NCBI GenBank assembly: GCA_031289625.1
Contig: JAITPB010000121.1
Location: forward strand, 1 to 19,314
Source of the DNA: Clostridiales bacterium
GTDB lineage: Bacteria; Bacillota; Clostridia; Lachnospirales; WQUN01
Reading direction: 5' to 3'
DNA length: 19,314 bases
The notes beneath the pieces are model-generated. The model searched no databases. It was not told the origin of the DNA and was given only the letters and a program-made list of their open reading frames with translations. Numbering within the stretch: position 1 is the first letter of the stretch; every line of letters begins with the position of its first letter. Position numbers and translations under genes: made by a program. Positions 7,321 to 14,755 of this stretch are shown here, in pieces.

Positions 7321-8858
7321 GTCGTCTCCGATCCGGGTTCCAACCCAGCCGTGGAAGAAGAAGAGCTGCCCGCTGTCCCTTCTGATTCCGGCCCGGCATT
7401 CGGGGAAGAAGAAACGTCCGCCGTCTCCTCCGTTTCTGACGCTAACCCGGCGCCCGGGGAAGAAAGGTTGTCCGCTGTATCAGAGGGCTGTGCGGGCGGT
7501 GAAACCGGCGGAATATCATCCGAGCGGATGTCCTCCGCCAAGGATTCTTCCGCCGCCGGGGATTCTTCCGGCGGCAGAATCGTCGCTGTACTCAATTCGT
7601 CGGTAATGACGACCTGTACCCTGACAGGCCCGCCGCTGACGACTACATTCGCTGGCAGGTGAAAACGCAGCGCCACCACATGCACGCCTTCCGGCAAACC
7701 GGACAAATCCAAATCCGCTTTTACACTGTCTTCGTTAATCCGGTTCACGGCCGCGGCTGGCCCGCGCACGGAGAAAGTAATAGGGCCGGGCGGCAATTCC
7801 ACGCTGAGATGGTTGGCGTCCCGTATCACGTTGACGTTTTGCATGGGTGTGGAAAGGCTTCGGACCGCTTCTTTTTCCACGCGCACCGTAACCTTCACTT
7901 CGTAACCGGCGCCTTTGCGAAGCGACACCGAATCGCCTTGGAGATAGTCCCGTATGTCAAATATCTGCTCTTTGTCCGCGTTGATATTCGTTAAATTGAC
8001 AGGCGGCAAGTCCACTGCCTGCACCTGCTCCAACGCCTCGGGCCTCCCCACAATCTCCACGGCGTTCGGAACCGGCGTGACGCCGCTGACCCAATAGCCG
8101 GCTTGCGGGTTGCCCTCGAATTTAGGCAGTATCGGCGTCTTCTGAATGGGGTATACAGGCACCGTTACACTGATGGTATTGATGTCCAGCGTTACTTTAC
8201 TGGTAATGTCTTTGTGATCGCCGTCATAAACGATCAACTCAACGTCCCGCGCCACAACGTCCTGATCGGCGTTTTTGAGATACACGGTTGCTTCCACGGA
8301 TTCCACCATGTCCAAAACAGAGCGCGGCGCGACAATCTCCACGGAATTTTGACTGGAAAGCGGATCCTGCTCCTCAAAGTTCTCTTTTGCGGTTCCGTTC
8401 ATTTTGACATTGACAGGCATGACCTGATACGCCAGCTTATCAATAAACATTGTGACGCTCTCCGGGTCCCGGCTTACGACTTGACACTGCGCGGGCGCGT
8501 CCACGCTGATGGCCATGGAGATCGGATCGCCCAGCCTGTTATTGTAGCTCTCGTCAATGGCTTTCAAATCAATATAAGCGTTTACATAGGGCGACTGATT
8601 GTAAATTTTCGTTATGTCGCTTAATTTGGCTTGCACATTCAGCCGGACATTCTGCGTGATTTTATCCCGGTTCATGAGAACGAAGCCGTTCTTTTGCAGC
8701 ATATCCTCATTTTGGAGGCTGATCATTTTCATAATAGATTTTTTTTGCAGTGGATTTTCAACGGTCATGACTACATACCAAAGCAGAACCGCGGAAAACA
8801 AGGCCAATATTTTCCAAGTAAAATCTTTGAACAATACATGGCTCAGCTTTTTGATCAC
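7317..8858 (-). CDS. cdaR: YbbR-domain regulator of diadenylate cyclase
   Basis: With the chosen GTG start the protein has 513 residues. A short cytoplasmic N-terminus is followed by one membrane helix (about 15-33, KILALFSAVLLWYVVMTV) and about four extracellular YbbR repeats to roughly residue 430, then an acidic Ser/Pro/Glu-rich tail. CdaR proteins bind and modulate CdaA at the membrane. An ATG at 8903 in the same frame would add 15 residues, but GGAGG lies 9 bases before the GTG at 8858. That GTG overlaps the cdaA stop as GTGA, the usual sign of coupling, and the shorter form begins VIKKLSHVLFKDFTWK, as CdaR proteins normally do with the helix near the start. It sits directly after cdaA, as in other Firmicutes. 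The tail is unusual (see the repeat entry). Confidence 0.9.
   Translation of the reverse strand: MIKKLSHVLFKDFTWKILALFSAVLLWYVVMTVENPLQKKSIMKMISLQNEDMLQKNGFVLMNRDKITQNVRLNVQAKLSDITKIYNQSPYVNAYIDLKAIDESYNNRLGDPISMAISVDAPAQCQVVSRDPESVTMFIDKLAYQVMPVNVKMNGTAKENFEEQDPLSSQNSVEIVAPRSVLDMVESVEATVYLKNADQDVVARDVELIVYDGDHKDITSKVTLDINTISVTVPVYPIQKTPILPKFEGNPQAGYWVSGVTPVPNAVEIVGRPEALEQVQAVDLPPVNLTNINADKEQIFDIRDYLQGDSVSLRKGAGYEVKVTVRVEKEAVRSLSTPMQNVNVIRDANHLSVELPPGPITFSVRGPAAAVNRINEDSVKADLDLSGLPEGVHVVALRFHLPANVVVSGGPVRVQVVITDELSTATILPPEESPAAEESLAEDIRSDDIPPVSPPAQPSDTADNLSSPGAGLASETEETADVSSSPNAGPESEGTAGSSSSSTAGLEPGSETT
7320..7478 (-). repeat. Threefold imperfect repeat encoding the CdaR C-terminal tail
   Basis: The last 53 codons of cdaR read as three imperfect units of about 16-19 residues, starting TADNLSSPGAG, TADVSSSPNAG and TAGSSSSSTAG, each followed by an acidic Glu/Ser stretch. 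Upstream of them (to about 7575) the tail is already rich in Pro, Glu and Ser. The composition suggests a flexible extracellular linker, possibly wall-spanning or glycosylated. The repeat is plain in the translation; the role is inference. Confidence 0.7.
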
Positions 8859-9763
8859 TGTTTTTTTCCTCCGCTCTTGACCGCTGAATTTTTTCCACGC
8901 CATATTTTACGGATGAGAATAAACCGGCGCGGGCCTTTCTGCAAACGAATCCGGTTTTTCTCGTTCTCGCCCCGCAAAAGAACCCCGCGTATTTGTTCCT
9001 CGTCCAGGCCGCGCTGTAATCTGCCGCCTTCGGCAATCGATATCGCGCCTGTTTCTTCTGAAACCACCATCGCTAGCGCGTCGGATACTTCGCTGGCGCC
9101 TACGGCGGCCCTATGCCTGGTGCCAAGCTCGTGCCCGATCTCTACCTTCGTCAGCGGCAGAATGCAAGCCGCCGCCGCGATCCGGCCGCCGCGGATGATG
9201 ACGGCGCCATCGTGCAAAGGCGTTTTATCCTCAAAAATATTGATCAGCAATTGACTGCTGACGATCGCGTCGACCGGTATGCCGGTCTGTTCATGATCCC
9301 CTAACGCGACGTTCCTTTCAATTACGATGAGCGCCCCTGTTTGAACCGAGGCCATGGATTGAGCGGCCTTAATAATTTCATCGGCTGTATGTGTTGGCAG
9401 CGAAGCGGCATTCTCCGAATTTTTCAGAAAAGCCGACAGAAACTTTCCTTTTCCCAACTGTTCCAAGGCTTTGCGCAGCTCCGGCTGAAAAATAACCACC
9501 AGCGCGATAAGTCCTACGTTAAAAGTCATACGCATGACCCATAGGATAGTGACCGCGTCTAATATACTGGCTAAGGCGTACAGCAGAAGGACTGTCATAA
9601 CGCCTTTGAATAGAGACCAAGCTCTCGTTTCCCGTATCCACTGCATAATTTTGTAAATGGCAACGGATATGGCGAGAATGTCAATGATGCTGGCCAGCCA
9701 GCTCGGCACGGTAATGATCTGAGGAGTCCATCCTGTTAAAATATCTTGCAGCCTCTGCAACAA
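8855..9763 (-). CDS. cdaA: Membrane diadenylate cyclase (c-di-AMP synthase)
   Basis: 302 residues; makes cyclic di-AMP from two ATP. Three N-terminal membrane helices (about 22-40, 52-70, 76-93) end in the typical NVGLIALVVIFQPELRKALEQLG. The DAC domain follows, with the metal/ATP motif DGA (185-187 in TPLHDGAVI) and GTRHRAA (214-220), so the active site is complete. The C-terminus runs about 25 residues longer than usual and is basic. The start is TTG at 9763 with AAGGGTG 7 bases upstream; the next codon is also TTG, and no ATG lies before the first helix, so TTG initiation is likely. It lies 29 bases after the polytopic membrane gene and its stop overlaps cdaR. The commonly following glmM is absent here. 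Confidence 0.95.
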   Translation of the reverse strand: MLQRLQDILTGWTPQIITVPSWLASIIDILAISVAIYKIMQWIRETRAWSLFKGVMTVLLLYALASILDAVTILWVMRMTFNVGLIALVVIFQPELRKALEQLGKGKFLSAFLKNSENAASLPTHTADEIIKAAQSMASVQTGALIVIERNVALGDHEQTGIPVDAIVSSQLLINIFEDKTPLHDGAVIIRGGRIAAAACILPLTKVEIGHELGTRHRAAVGASEVSDALAMVVSEETGAISIAEGGRLQRGLDEEQIRGVLLRGENEKNRIRLQKGPRRFILIRKIWRGKNSAVKSGGKKQ

Positions 9764-9792
9764 TCGGGATCACCCTTACTCTTATATCTCAC

Positions 9793-10770
9793 TCATTCTT
9801 CTATTTCTCTCTGCGGCCGGATCCGGCGCGCGGCTTTTTTGCGCCTGGCCAGAATGGCCTTCGGAACAACCTTGACAAAATAATAATTTTCTTCATCTTC
9901 AAACTCCACCCGTTCCGCGCGGCTGTAATCCAGCACAATGTCAAAAAAACGGACAATCAGCGCAATGACGACGGACAGCAGGGTAAACACGATTACGATT
10001 CCGACGTTTTCACGCGTCTGCACCATAAATTGCGCAATCGTAAAACTGATGATGGTCAAGAGGGCGCCCAGGCCTATACTCAGTTCTTTCGCGTAGTTTA
10101 CGCCCATCCGGGAAATGCCGTAGACGGACAGCGTCACCATGGCGAAAATAAAGGCCGTGAAAATCCAAGTCAAATCTGAAGTAAGGCTGACGACAAGTCC
10201 ATTTAGAACCGGCCCCACTGTCCCCGCCATCTCCATCACGTTAAAACCGGCGCTTGTGGTGGAGCGGATCAATTCATGAACCACCGGGATGTAATTCCAG
10301 AGAAACACGCCGATGCCGATGGGGATGATGGCGGTCACGCCGCAGTAGAGGCCGGCTAAAAGCGGTACCAGATACGGAATTTTCATATAATAAGCGGCTA
10401 ACGTCGCCAATACCAGAAAACTTTCCTGAGGCGCCAGCCTCGCGTAAAAAAACAAAAGACAGAACAGCGCCAGCACGACAATCACCGCAATCTCCGTCGA
10501 CGATGAAAGTTGAGCGCCGATGTCCAGAATCATAAGGGCGTATGAAACGCTGGATGGCAGCAAAACATAAAGAACGCTCAGCAGCAGGAGCATCGGCATG
10601 GCCAAAGGCGGCGCGAAAAAGGGTTTGATCATAGGGGCCGCGTATCCGATGCCTGCGATCGAACTGAAGGCAGTTATGCCGATAAACAGCTTCAGCACAA
10701 ACAAGATGCCGGTTTCATACTGCTTATATAAGCGAATGATTATCTCGCGCGCTTCTAGTATCAGCTTCAT
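9793..10770 (-). CDS. Polytopic membrane protein of unknown function in the cdaA operon
   Basis: From the chosen start this is a 325-residue integral membrane protein with about eight hydrophobic helices (for example GILFVLKLFIGITAFSSIAG, PMLLLLSVLYVLL, IAVIVVLALFCLLFFYA, NVGIVIVFTLLSVVIALIV), several Pro/Gly-rich loops, and a charged tail with Lys/Arg clusters (ARRKKAARRIRPQ). I recognise no family motif or catalytic residue. The ATG at 10770 has AGGAGG 15 bases upstream, longer than usual; an ATG at 10821 in frame would add 17 residues but has no clear ribosome site, so the start is uncertain. It overlaps the end of the preceding two-TM gene and lies 29 bases before cdaA. A partner or regulator of CdaA, or a transporter, is possible but unproven. 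Confidence 0.75.
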   Translation of the reverse strand: MKLILEAREIIIRLYKQYETGILFVLKLFIGITAFSSIAGIGYAAPMIKPFFAPPLAMPMLLLLSVLYVLLPSSVSYALMILDIGAQLSSSTEIAVIVVLALFCLLFFYARLAPQESFLVLATLAAYYMKIPYLVPLLAGLYCGVTAIIPIGIGVFLWNYIPVVHELIRSTTSAGFNVMEMAGTVGPVLNGLVVSLTSDLTWIFTAFIFAMVTLSVYGISRMGVNYAKELSIGLGALLTIISFTIAQFMVQTRENVGIVIVFTLLSVVIALIVRFFDIVLDYSRAERVEFEDEENYYFVKVVPKAILARRKKAARRIRPQREIEE

Positions 10771-11239
10771 AATGAAGATCAAAATCCTCCTCTGTGTCTT
10801 CGAGATCGGATTGACGGGCATGATCCAAAATATTCAACAGCCGGACGTAGGCTTTGAGCCTTTCCTGAGATTTCGCATATTGGCCGGCAGCGATGACGGT
10901 GCCGATTAAAGTATACAGCATCATCACGGCTAAAACAAAAAACGCCGCGTCAGTTCCGGCTTGTTTAAAATCTATCGTGAGTATGTTCACATTCTTGACA
11001 ACGATTTGATGGAGCCAGTAAAGAAAAATAAGGATGATCGCGCCGATAATCGCGCAGAACCGGTTCCACATGTTCTTACGGTAAATATAATCGTGTCTGA
11101 AATAATCATTGTCCTTTCTGTCCGCTCCTCCGAATTGCTTATCATAAATTGCCAGTTTGGTCATAATGACAATTTTTTTTTCATTGAAAGAGGCCCTCCC
11201 GTCTCTTTTTCTTCCATTGTTCTTCAACCGTTCACTCAT
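10724..11239 (-). CDS. Small two-TM membrane protein of unknown function
   Basis: 171 residues from the chosen start. The N-terminal 60 residues are very polar and basic, then come helix 1 (about 61-80, CAIIGAIILIFLYWLHQIVV), a short loop, helix 2 (about 98-117, AAFFVLAVMMLYTLIGTVIA), and a C-terminal segment that is likely helical, with an acidic end (DLEDTEEDFDLHYEAD). No known motif is recognised. The ATG at 11239 overlaps the previous stop by 8 bases and has AAGGAG 9 bases upstream. The frame extends further upstream, but that part is antisense-like sequence inside the lipoprotein gene. A second candidate start is the ATG at 11164, reached through a tiny leader frame (separate entry), which would give 146 residues. 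Helices and operon position suggest a membrane complex with the next protein; this is inference. Confidence 0.7.
   Translation of the reverse strand: MSERLKNNGRKRDGRASFNEKKIVIMTKLAIYDKQFGGADRKDNDYFRHDYIYRKNMWNRFCAIIGAIILIFLYWLHQIVVKNVNILTIDFKQAGTDAAFFVLAVMMLYTLIGTVIAAGQYAKSQERLKAYVRLLNILDHARQSDLEDTEEDFDLHYEADTRSARDNHSLI
11161..11184 (-). other. Possible 7-codon leader frame (MKKKLSL) with A9 run inside the two-TM gene
   Basis: On the minus strand GGGAGGG is followed by 10 bases, then ATG, nine A residues, TTG TCA TTA TGA. This +1-frame ORF stops in an ATGA overlap with the in-frame ATG at 11164 of the two-TM gene. It may be a real initiation signal that couples to, or slips at the A9 into, the main frame, or it may be accidental. 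The sequence is clear but the function is speculative. Confidence 0.25.
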
Positions 11240-12497
11240 TCTCCGCTTCTCCTTGCCGCTGAACGCCGGCCGCTCCGACCGCTCCGATCGCATCGGCCGC
11301 GCCGGGCCAGCCGTCCATTCCTTCAGCGTCATAATGGTTTCCTGGATCCCAAAGCAGCCACTCAGAAAGCTCGGCGTCATACGCGCCCTGGATTTGCTCG
11401 CCTCTTTCTTTGCCGGCATAATCCAGATGCGGATGAACCCAAGTGGCGGTAAAATCCTGCAGCCATGGCCGTACAATGGCTCTGTGCTCTCCTTCCGGAA
11501 TACCCGCGAGCCTTTCGCCGGAGAGCCGCATGGATTTATACAATGTATCATAGGGAAGCAAGTCCGGGTTGTCAAGTCCCATTGAACCTTTCGCGTAATG
11601 CGACGGATAGACCATTGGGCATATCACATCTAAAATTTTCGCCAATTCCATATAGTCCTGCCCGACAATGGCGGCGTCTGTGTCGCTGTTGATAATGGCG
11701 CCGTAAACGTCCGCCGACACTTTCACGCCGTAAGGCTTCAGCGTCTCCATCGCCAGGCGCGCAAAATCCGCAATAGCCTCGGAGCGTGTTTTGCCGCCGG
11801 TATCGCCCAAATCGGCCTCCTCTTCAATATACATAGAGGCAGGAAAACGTATGTAGTCAAACTGAATTTCCTGAAACCCCGCGGCGGCGGCGGCCTTGGC
11901 AAACTCCAGCGCATATTCGCGCGCGTCCGGGTTATAGGGGTTGAGCCAGGCGTTTTTTTGCGTGTCCTTCCAGATGCTGCCGTCCTTATTTTTTATGTAC
12001 AACTCGGGCCGGAAATGGTAGCTGTTGTTGTCTTTAAACGTCACAAGCCGGGCGATGGTGTAAATCTGATTCTCCCTGAGCGTTTGCGTCAAGGCTTGAA
12101 TGTCAGGGATGTTCGGCACGGAAATCCCCAGCTGATCCGCCATGTCAAAGCCGTAGTACGTCATAACGCCTTCTTCTGTCTTCACATCGATGACCATAGC
12201 GTTGGCGCTGGAATTCCAGCACAATTCAATTAAATCGTTCAAACCGGTTTTGCTGCCAGCCCGGTTGCTGGTTACATAAAGGCCGCGGATCCGCGGCGCG
12301 CTTGCCTCGAATACAAGGGGAGGAGGCGTCATATAGTGGGTAAATCGGATAACGGGCGGCTCTTCGCTGACGGCTGGCGGCGATTCCGTCGGCTCCATAT
12401 CAAAGAAGACGTCCCGCACATTACCCGCACATCCTCCCAGAGTCAGTGCGCACAGCGCCAGACAGACGATCCCCATGCGTTTTCCCGCATGTTTCAT
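11232..12497 (-). CDS. Lipoprotein with DUF4015-type putative glycoside hydrolase (TIM-barrel) domain
   Basis: 421 residues. A type II signal peptide with lipobox LGGC (Cys23) predicts membrane anchoring outside the cell, followed by a Pro-rich linker (about 35-65). The domain from about residue 68 matches the DUF4015 putative glycosidase family (PF13200 type): RGLYVTSNRAGS (71-82), NAMVIDVKTEEG (99-110), TIARLVTFKDN (147-157), NPYNPDAREYALEFA (187-201), IQFDYIRFP (211-219), KVSADVYGAI (259-268) and ICPMVYPSHY (292-301). Acidic residues at strand ends (D104, D214, D263) are candidate catalytic groups. The tail (about 394-421) is Gly/Ala-rich and probably dispensable. AAGGAG lies 8 bases before the ATG. 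It is the first gene of the cdaA operon, which suggests cell-wall or surface polysaccharide work; the substrate is unknown. Confidence 0.85.
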   Translation of the reverse strand: MKHAGKRMGIVCLALCALTLGGCAGNVRDVFFDMEPTESPPAVSEEPPVIRFTHYMTPPPLVFEASAPRIRGLYVTSNRAGSKTGLNDLIELCWNSSANAMVIDVKTEEGVMTYYGFDMADQLGISVPNIPDIQALTQTLRENQIYTIARLVTFKDNNSYHFRPELYIKNKDGSIWKDTQKNAWLNPYNPDAREYALEFAKAAAAAGFQEIQFDYIRFPASMYIEEEADLGDTGGKTRSEAIADFARLAMETLKPYGVKVSADVYGAIINSDTDAAIVGQDYMELAKILDVICPMVYPSHYAKGSMGLDNPDLLPYDTLYKSMRLSGERLAGIPEGEHRAIVRPWLQDFTATWVHPHLDYAGKERGEQIQGAYDAELSEWLLWDPGNHYDAEGMDGWPGAADAIGAVGAAGVQRQGEAENE

Positions 12498-12565
12498 TTG
12501 AATTTCTCCTTCCTAAACTTTTGTGCCGCTGGTTTCTGTCTAATACCTATGGTCAAAGATACTGT

Positions 12566-12574
12566 ATTATACCA
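12566..12574 (-). promoter_or_regulatory. Extended -10 promoter for the six-gene cda operon
   Basis: On the minus strand TGG-TATAAT gives a consensus -10 (12566-12571) with the TG extension (12572-12574). The hexamer 17 bases upstream (ATATAG) is a poor -35, as is common for extended -10 promoters. Transcription would start about 60 bases before the lipoprotein ATG. No riboswitch-sized leader is present. Confidence 0.7.
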
Positions 12575-12651
12575 TAAATTCAGCCGCGCTATATCTTTAA
12601 GCGCAAAATTCGCAGAAAAATCTTCAGAGCCAAAAAAAAACAGCGATCCAT

Positions 12652-12683
12652 AAAAAATGGCCGCCCGCTGGCGGGGTGGCCAT
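12652..12683 (-). terminator. Rho-independent terminator of the flotillin operon
   Basis: Read on the minus strand, ATGGCC (12683-12678) pairs with GGCCAT (12662-12657). A GC-rich inner stem extends it, and a run of six T follows (12657-12652). It begins 7 bases after the flotillin stop and separates this operon from the cda operon downstream. Confidence 0.85.
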
Positions 12684-12689
12684 GAGAAG

Positions 12690-14171
12690 TCACGATAGTT
12701 TTGTATCTATGTTCGTGTTGTTTTTTCCTCTGTTTTTGATACTTTCCCATAAATTGACGCCCGTCAGCGCTTCAATGGTTTCCGGCAGGGCGCTGACAAT
12801 ATCCGTCACATACCCCGCGACCTTGGCCGCGCCATTCCGTCCGCCTTCTCCTCCTCCTTGATCGATAACGACGATGCGCTCCGTCTTGGAGAGCGGTTCC
12901 GATATGGCTCTGGCCAGCTCCGGCATTTTTTCGATGATCATCTGCGTCACAGCGGCGTCGTTGTATTGTTTGTACGCTTCCGCTTTTTTCAGCATGGCCT
13001 CCGCTTCGGCCTTTCCTGTTTCACGGATGATATCCACATCGGCCATACCTTCCGATCTTCTGGCGTCGGCGCGGGCGACGCCCTCCAGGCGGATGGCCTG
13101 CGCACGCGCCTCCGCGTCCTGAATTTCTTTATACTTAACCGCCTCCGCGCTTTTCTCCACCCGGTATTTTTCCGCGTCCGCCAGTTTGATCACGGTGGCG
13201 TCCAATTCTCTTTCCCGGCGGATGGCTTCCTGCGTGGCCAGTTCGATTTCCCGCTGCTTGCGGGTAATGGCGACCTGCATTTCCGCCTCTGTAACCTCAA
13301 TTTCCTTCTGTTTGCGCGTGATGGCGATCTGCATTTCCGTTTCCGTCACTTCTTTTTTGACGCGGTTCGCTTCTATTTCGTAAGCCAAATCCGAAACAGC
13401 TTTTGAGGTTTCCTGCTCTTTACGGTAGCTTTGAATTTTGAGTTCTTTTTCTTTATTCGCAGCGGAGATTTGCGTCTCCGCCAGAATCCGGGCCTCCTCG
13501 CCCCGCCGCGCGGCTTCCGCCGTGTTGATCTTAGTTTCGCGGGCCGCGTTGGCCTCCGCGATCTGGGCGTCTCGTTTCACCTCGGCGATCCGCTTCTTGC
13601 CCAACGCGGCGAGATAGCCGTTGTCGTCAGAGATGTCGCGGATCGTGAAGGCTTTAATTTCGAGGCCCATATCCGCCAAATCCAGCGCGGCCACTTCCTG
13701 CACCTGCGAAGCGAATTTCTCCCGGTCCTTATAAATTTCTTCTACTGTCAGTTTAGAGATGATTTCGCGCAGTTTCCCTTCCAGCACGTTTTTGGCGATG
13801 TCGGTGATGACCGCGATGGTGCGGCCCTCATGACCCGTGTTAAACTGCTCCATCGCCGCCAAAATAGATTCCTTGTCGCTTTTGACCTTGATGACGGCCA
13901 CGCCGTCCGCGATGATATCCACGCCCTGTTCCGTAAGGGCGCCCTGCGTCTTGACTTCGAGTTTCATGTTTTCCAGGGAGAGCCGATCGGTTCTTTCTAA
14001 GATCGGAATCACCATGCCGCCTCCGCCGGAGATCACACGTTTTTTCAAACCTGTAACCACCAGCGCTTTATCCTGCGGCACTTTTTTCCACAGCGCGAAG
14101 ATGCCAATGATCAGCAGAATAATGACAAGCAGAATCATAATGACGATGGTTATCGTGGCCGTCCAATCCAT
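12690..14171 (-). CDS. floT: Flotillin-like protein (YuaG/FloT type)
   Basis: 493 residues. One N-terminal membrane segment (about 7-28) is followed by an SPFH/band-7 domain (about 30-190; KALVVTGLKKRVISGGGGMVIP, VAVIKVKSD, LEIKAFTIRDISDDNGYLAALG). Then comes a long coiled-coil region (about 190-400), very rich in Ala/Glu/Arg/Lys with the EA repeats typical of flotillins, and a C-terminal oligomerisation segment (about 405-493) with a Gly-rich stretch DQGGGEGG. Flotillins scaffold functional membrane microdomains and affect secretion, signalling and cell-wall enzymes. GGAGG lies 7 bases before the ATG, preceded by an A-rich tandem repeat. It sits 80 bases after an NfeD-like gene, the arrangement of yuaF-yuaG in Bacillus. 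Residues 274-309 contain a duplicated 18-residue unit (separate entry). Confidence 0.93.
   Translation of the reverse strand: MDWTATITIVIMILLVIILLIIGIFALWKKVPQDKALVVTGLKKRVISGGGGMVIPILERTDRLSLENMKLEVKTQGALTEQGVDIIADGVAVIKVKSDKESILAAMEQFNTGHEGRTIAVITDIAKNVLEGKLREIISKLTVEEIYKDREKFASQVQEVAALDLADMGLEIKAFTIRDISDDNGYLAALGKKRIAEVKRDAQIAEANAARETKINTAEAARRGEEARILAETQISAANKEKELKIQSYRKEQETSKAVSDLAYEIEANRVKKEVTETEMQIAITRKQKEIEVTEAEMQVAITRKQREIELATQEAIRRERELDATVIKLADAEKYRVEKSAEAVKYKEIQDAEARAQAIRLEGVARADARRSEGMADVDIIRETGKAEAEAMLKKAEAYKQYNDAAVTQMIIEKMPELARAISEPLSKTERIVVIDQGGGEGGRNGAAKVAGYVTDIVSALPETIEALTGVNLWESIKNRGKNNTNIDTKLS
13245..13352 (-). repeat. 54-base tandem duplication in the flotillin coiled coil
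   Basis: Residues 274-291 (EVTETEMQIAITRKQKEI) and 292-309 (EVTEAEMQVAITRKQREI) are adjacent copies differing at three positions. The DNA copies differ at many third positions, so the duplication is old and under coding constraint. It extends the coiled coil in frame. Confidence 0.85.
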
Positions 14172-14184
14172 TTCGCAGCCTCCT

Positions 14185-14228
14185 TTACATACTTTTTTCT
14201 TACATACTTTTTCTTACATACTTTTTTC
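14185..14228 (-). repeat. Three tandem 14-15 base repeats before the flotillin ribosome site
   Basis: Plus-strand TTACATACTTTTTTC (14185-14199), a 14-base version with one T fewer (14200-14213), and TTACATACTTTTTTC (14214-14228). In the mRNA this is GAAAAAAGTATGTAA repeated, an A-rich run directly upstream of GGAGG (minus strand, 14183-14179). It may enhance ribosome loading or vary by slippage; no known regulator motif is recognised. Confidence 0.85.
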
Positions 14229-14251
14229 CGTTTATTTTTTCCGTGTTTTTT

Positions 14252-14755
14252 CTAGATTTTTTTTTCTACATAGTAAGTATTTTTTTCGATGCAGACAATC
14301 ACCACTGGCTCGTTCCTTCCGATTTCAGACCCGTCCTGAGATTTGGCGGGCGCGGAATAGGTATTGCCATTGGCGTAATACGTGATTTTGCCGTATTGGC
14401 CCTGCGGAATACGCTCCGTCACCTTAGCGGGCAGACCAATAAAGCCTTGCTTTTCTATCGCGCTGGTGTTTTGCGCGCGGTACAGGGGAACGATGATATA
14501 GCGGTACATGAGAAACGACACCGCCATTCCGGACAAGGCCGCAAGCCCCAGCGCCGTAAAAATGCCCAACCGTCCGGAAAGGATCAGGCCCACACCGCCG
14601 AATACCGTGACAAAAGCCGCGATAACGGACGGCTTAAATGGAGACACAAGCCCGCCGAACAAATCGATCTCCGCGTCAAAATCAAAAATATGAATGATCT
14701 CACCCAGCAAAAACGAAATGATCGCGTAACCCGTTCCCACGCCGAAACAAATCAT
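14252..14755 (-). CDS. NfeD/YuaF-like membrane protein, flotillin partner
   Basis: 167 residues. About three membrane segments (GVGTGYAIISFLLGEIIHIF near the start, SVIAAFVTVFGGVGLILSG, FTALGLAALSGMAVSFLMYRYIIV) are followed by a soluble beta-barrel-like domain (about 100-167: AIEKQGFIGLPAKVTERIPQ, GKITYYANGNTYSAPAK, VVIVCIEKNTYYVEKK). That is the NfeD/YuaF layout, and it precedes a flotillin gene as in yuaF-yuaG. NfeD-type partners shape or localise flotillin assemblies; this short form lacks the ClpP-like protease domain of long NfeD proteins. The ATG at 14755 has its nearest purine-rich site (GGGGGAGGGGGG) about 18 bases away. An upstream CTG at 14770 lies 7 bases from GGAGG and would add five residues, so the start is not secure. 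Confidence 0.82.
   Translation of the reverse strand: MICFGVGTGYAIISFLLGEIIHIFDFDAEIDLFGGLVSPFKPSVIAAFVTVFGGVGLILSGRLGIFTALGLAALSGMAVSFLMYRYIIVPLYRAQNTSAIEKQGFIGLPAKVTERIPQGQYGKITYYANGNTYSAPAKSQDGSEIGRNEPVVIVCIEKNTYYVEKKI

Noticed and set aside
7320..7575. Frameshifted or degenerate gene end in cdaR because of low-complexity tail
   Set aside because: The frame stays open to a stop that overlaps the next ATG as ATGA, and the repeats keep the same frame, so it reads as a true coding tail.
8103..8624. 173-codon open frame antisense to cdaR
   Set aside because: The opposite frame encodes clear YbbR repeats; the antisense product is His/Arg-rich without motifs, typical of a shadow frame.
11240..11575. 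Upstream extension of the two-TM protein inside the lipoprotein gene
   Set aside because: This part overlaps in another frame the well-supported DUF4015 lipoprotein and has no ribosome site; the ATG at 11239 has AAGGAG at 9 bases.
12498..12570. Riboswitch (ydaO/c-di-AMP type) in the leader of the cdaA operon
   Set aside because: The predicted leader is only about 60 bases and shows no pseudoknot-like paired arms; a c-di-AMP riboswitch needs well over 100 bases.
12657..12683. Repeat-element (REP-like) interpretation of the GC-rich hairpin
   Set aside because: A single copy, positioned 7 bases after the flotillin stop and followed by T6 on the minus strand, is better explained as a terminator.
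13431..14000. 189-codon open frame antisense to flotillin
   Set aside because: It mirrors the biased Ala/Glu/Arg coiled-coil and SPFH coding; its product is Arg/Phe/His-rich and lacks recognisable features.
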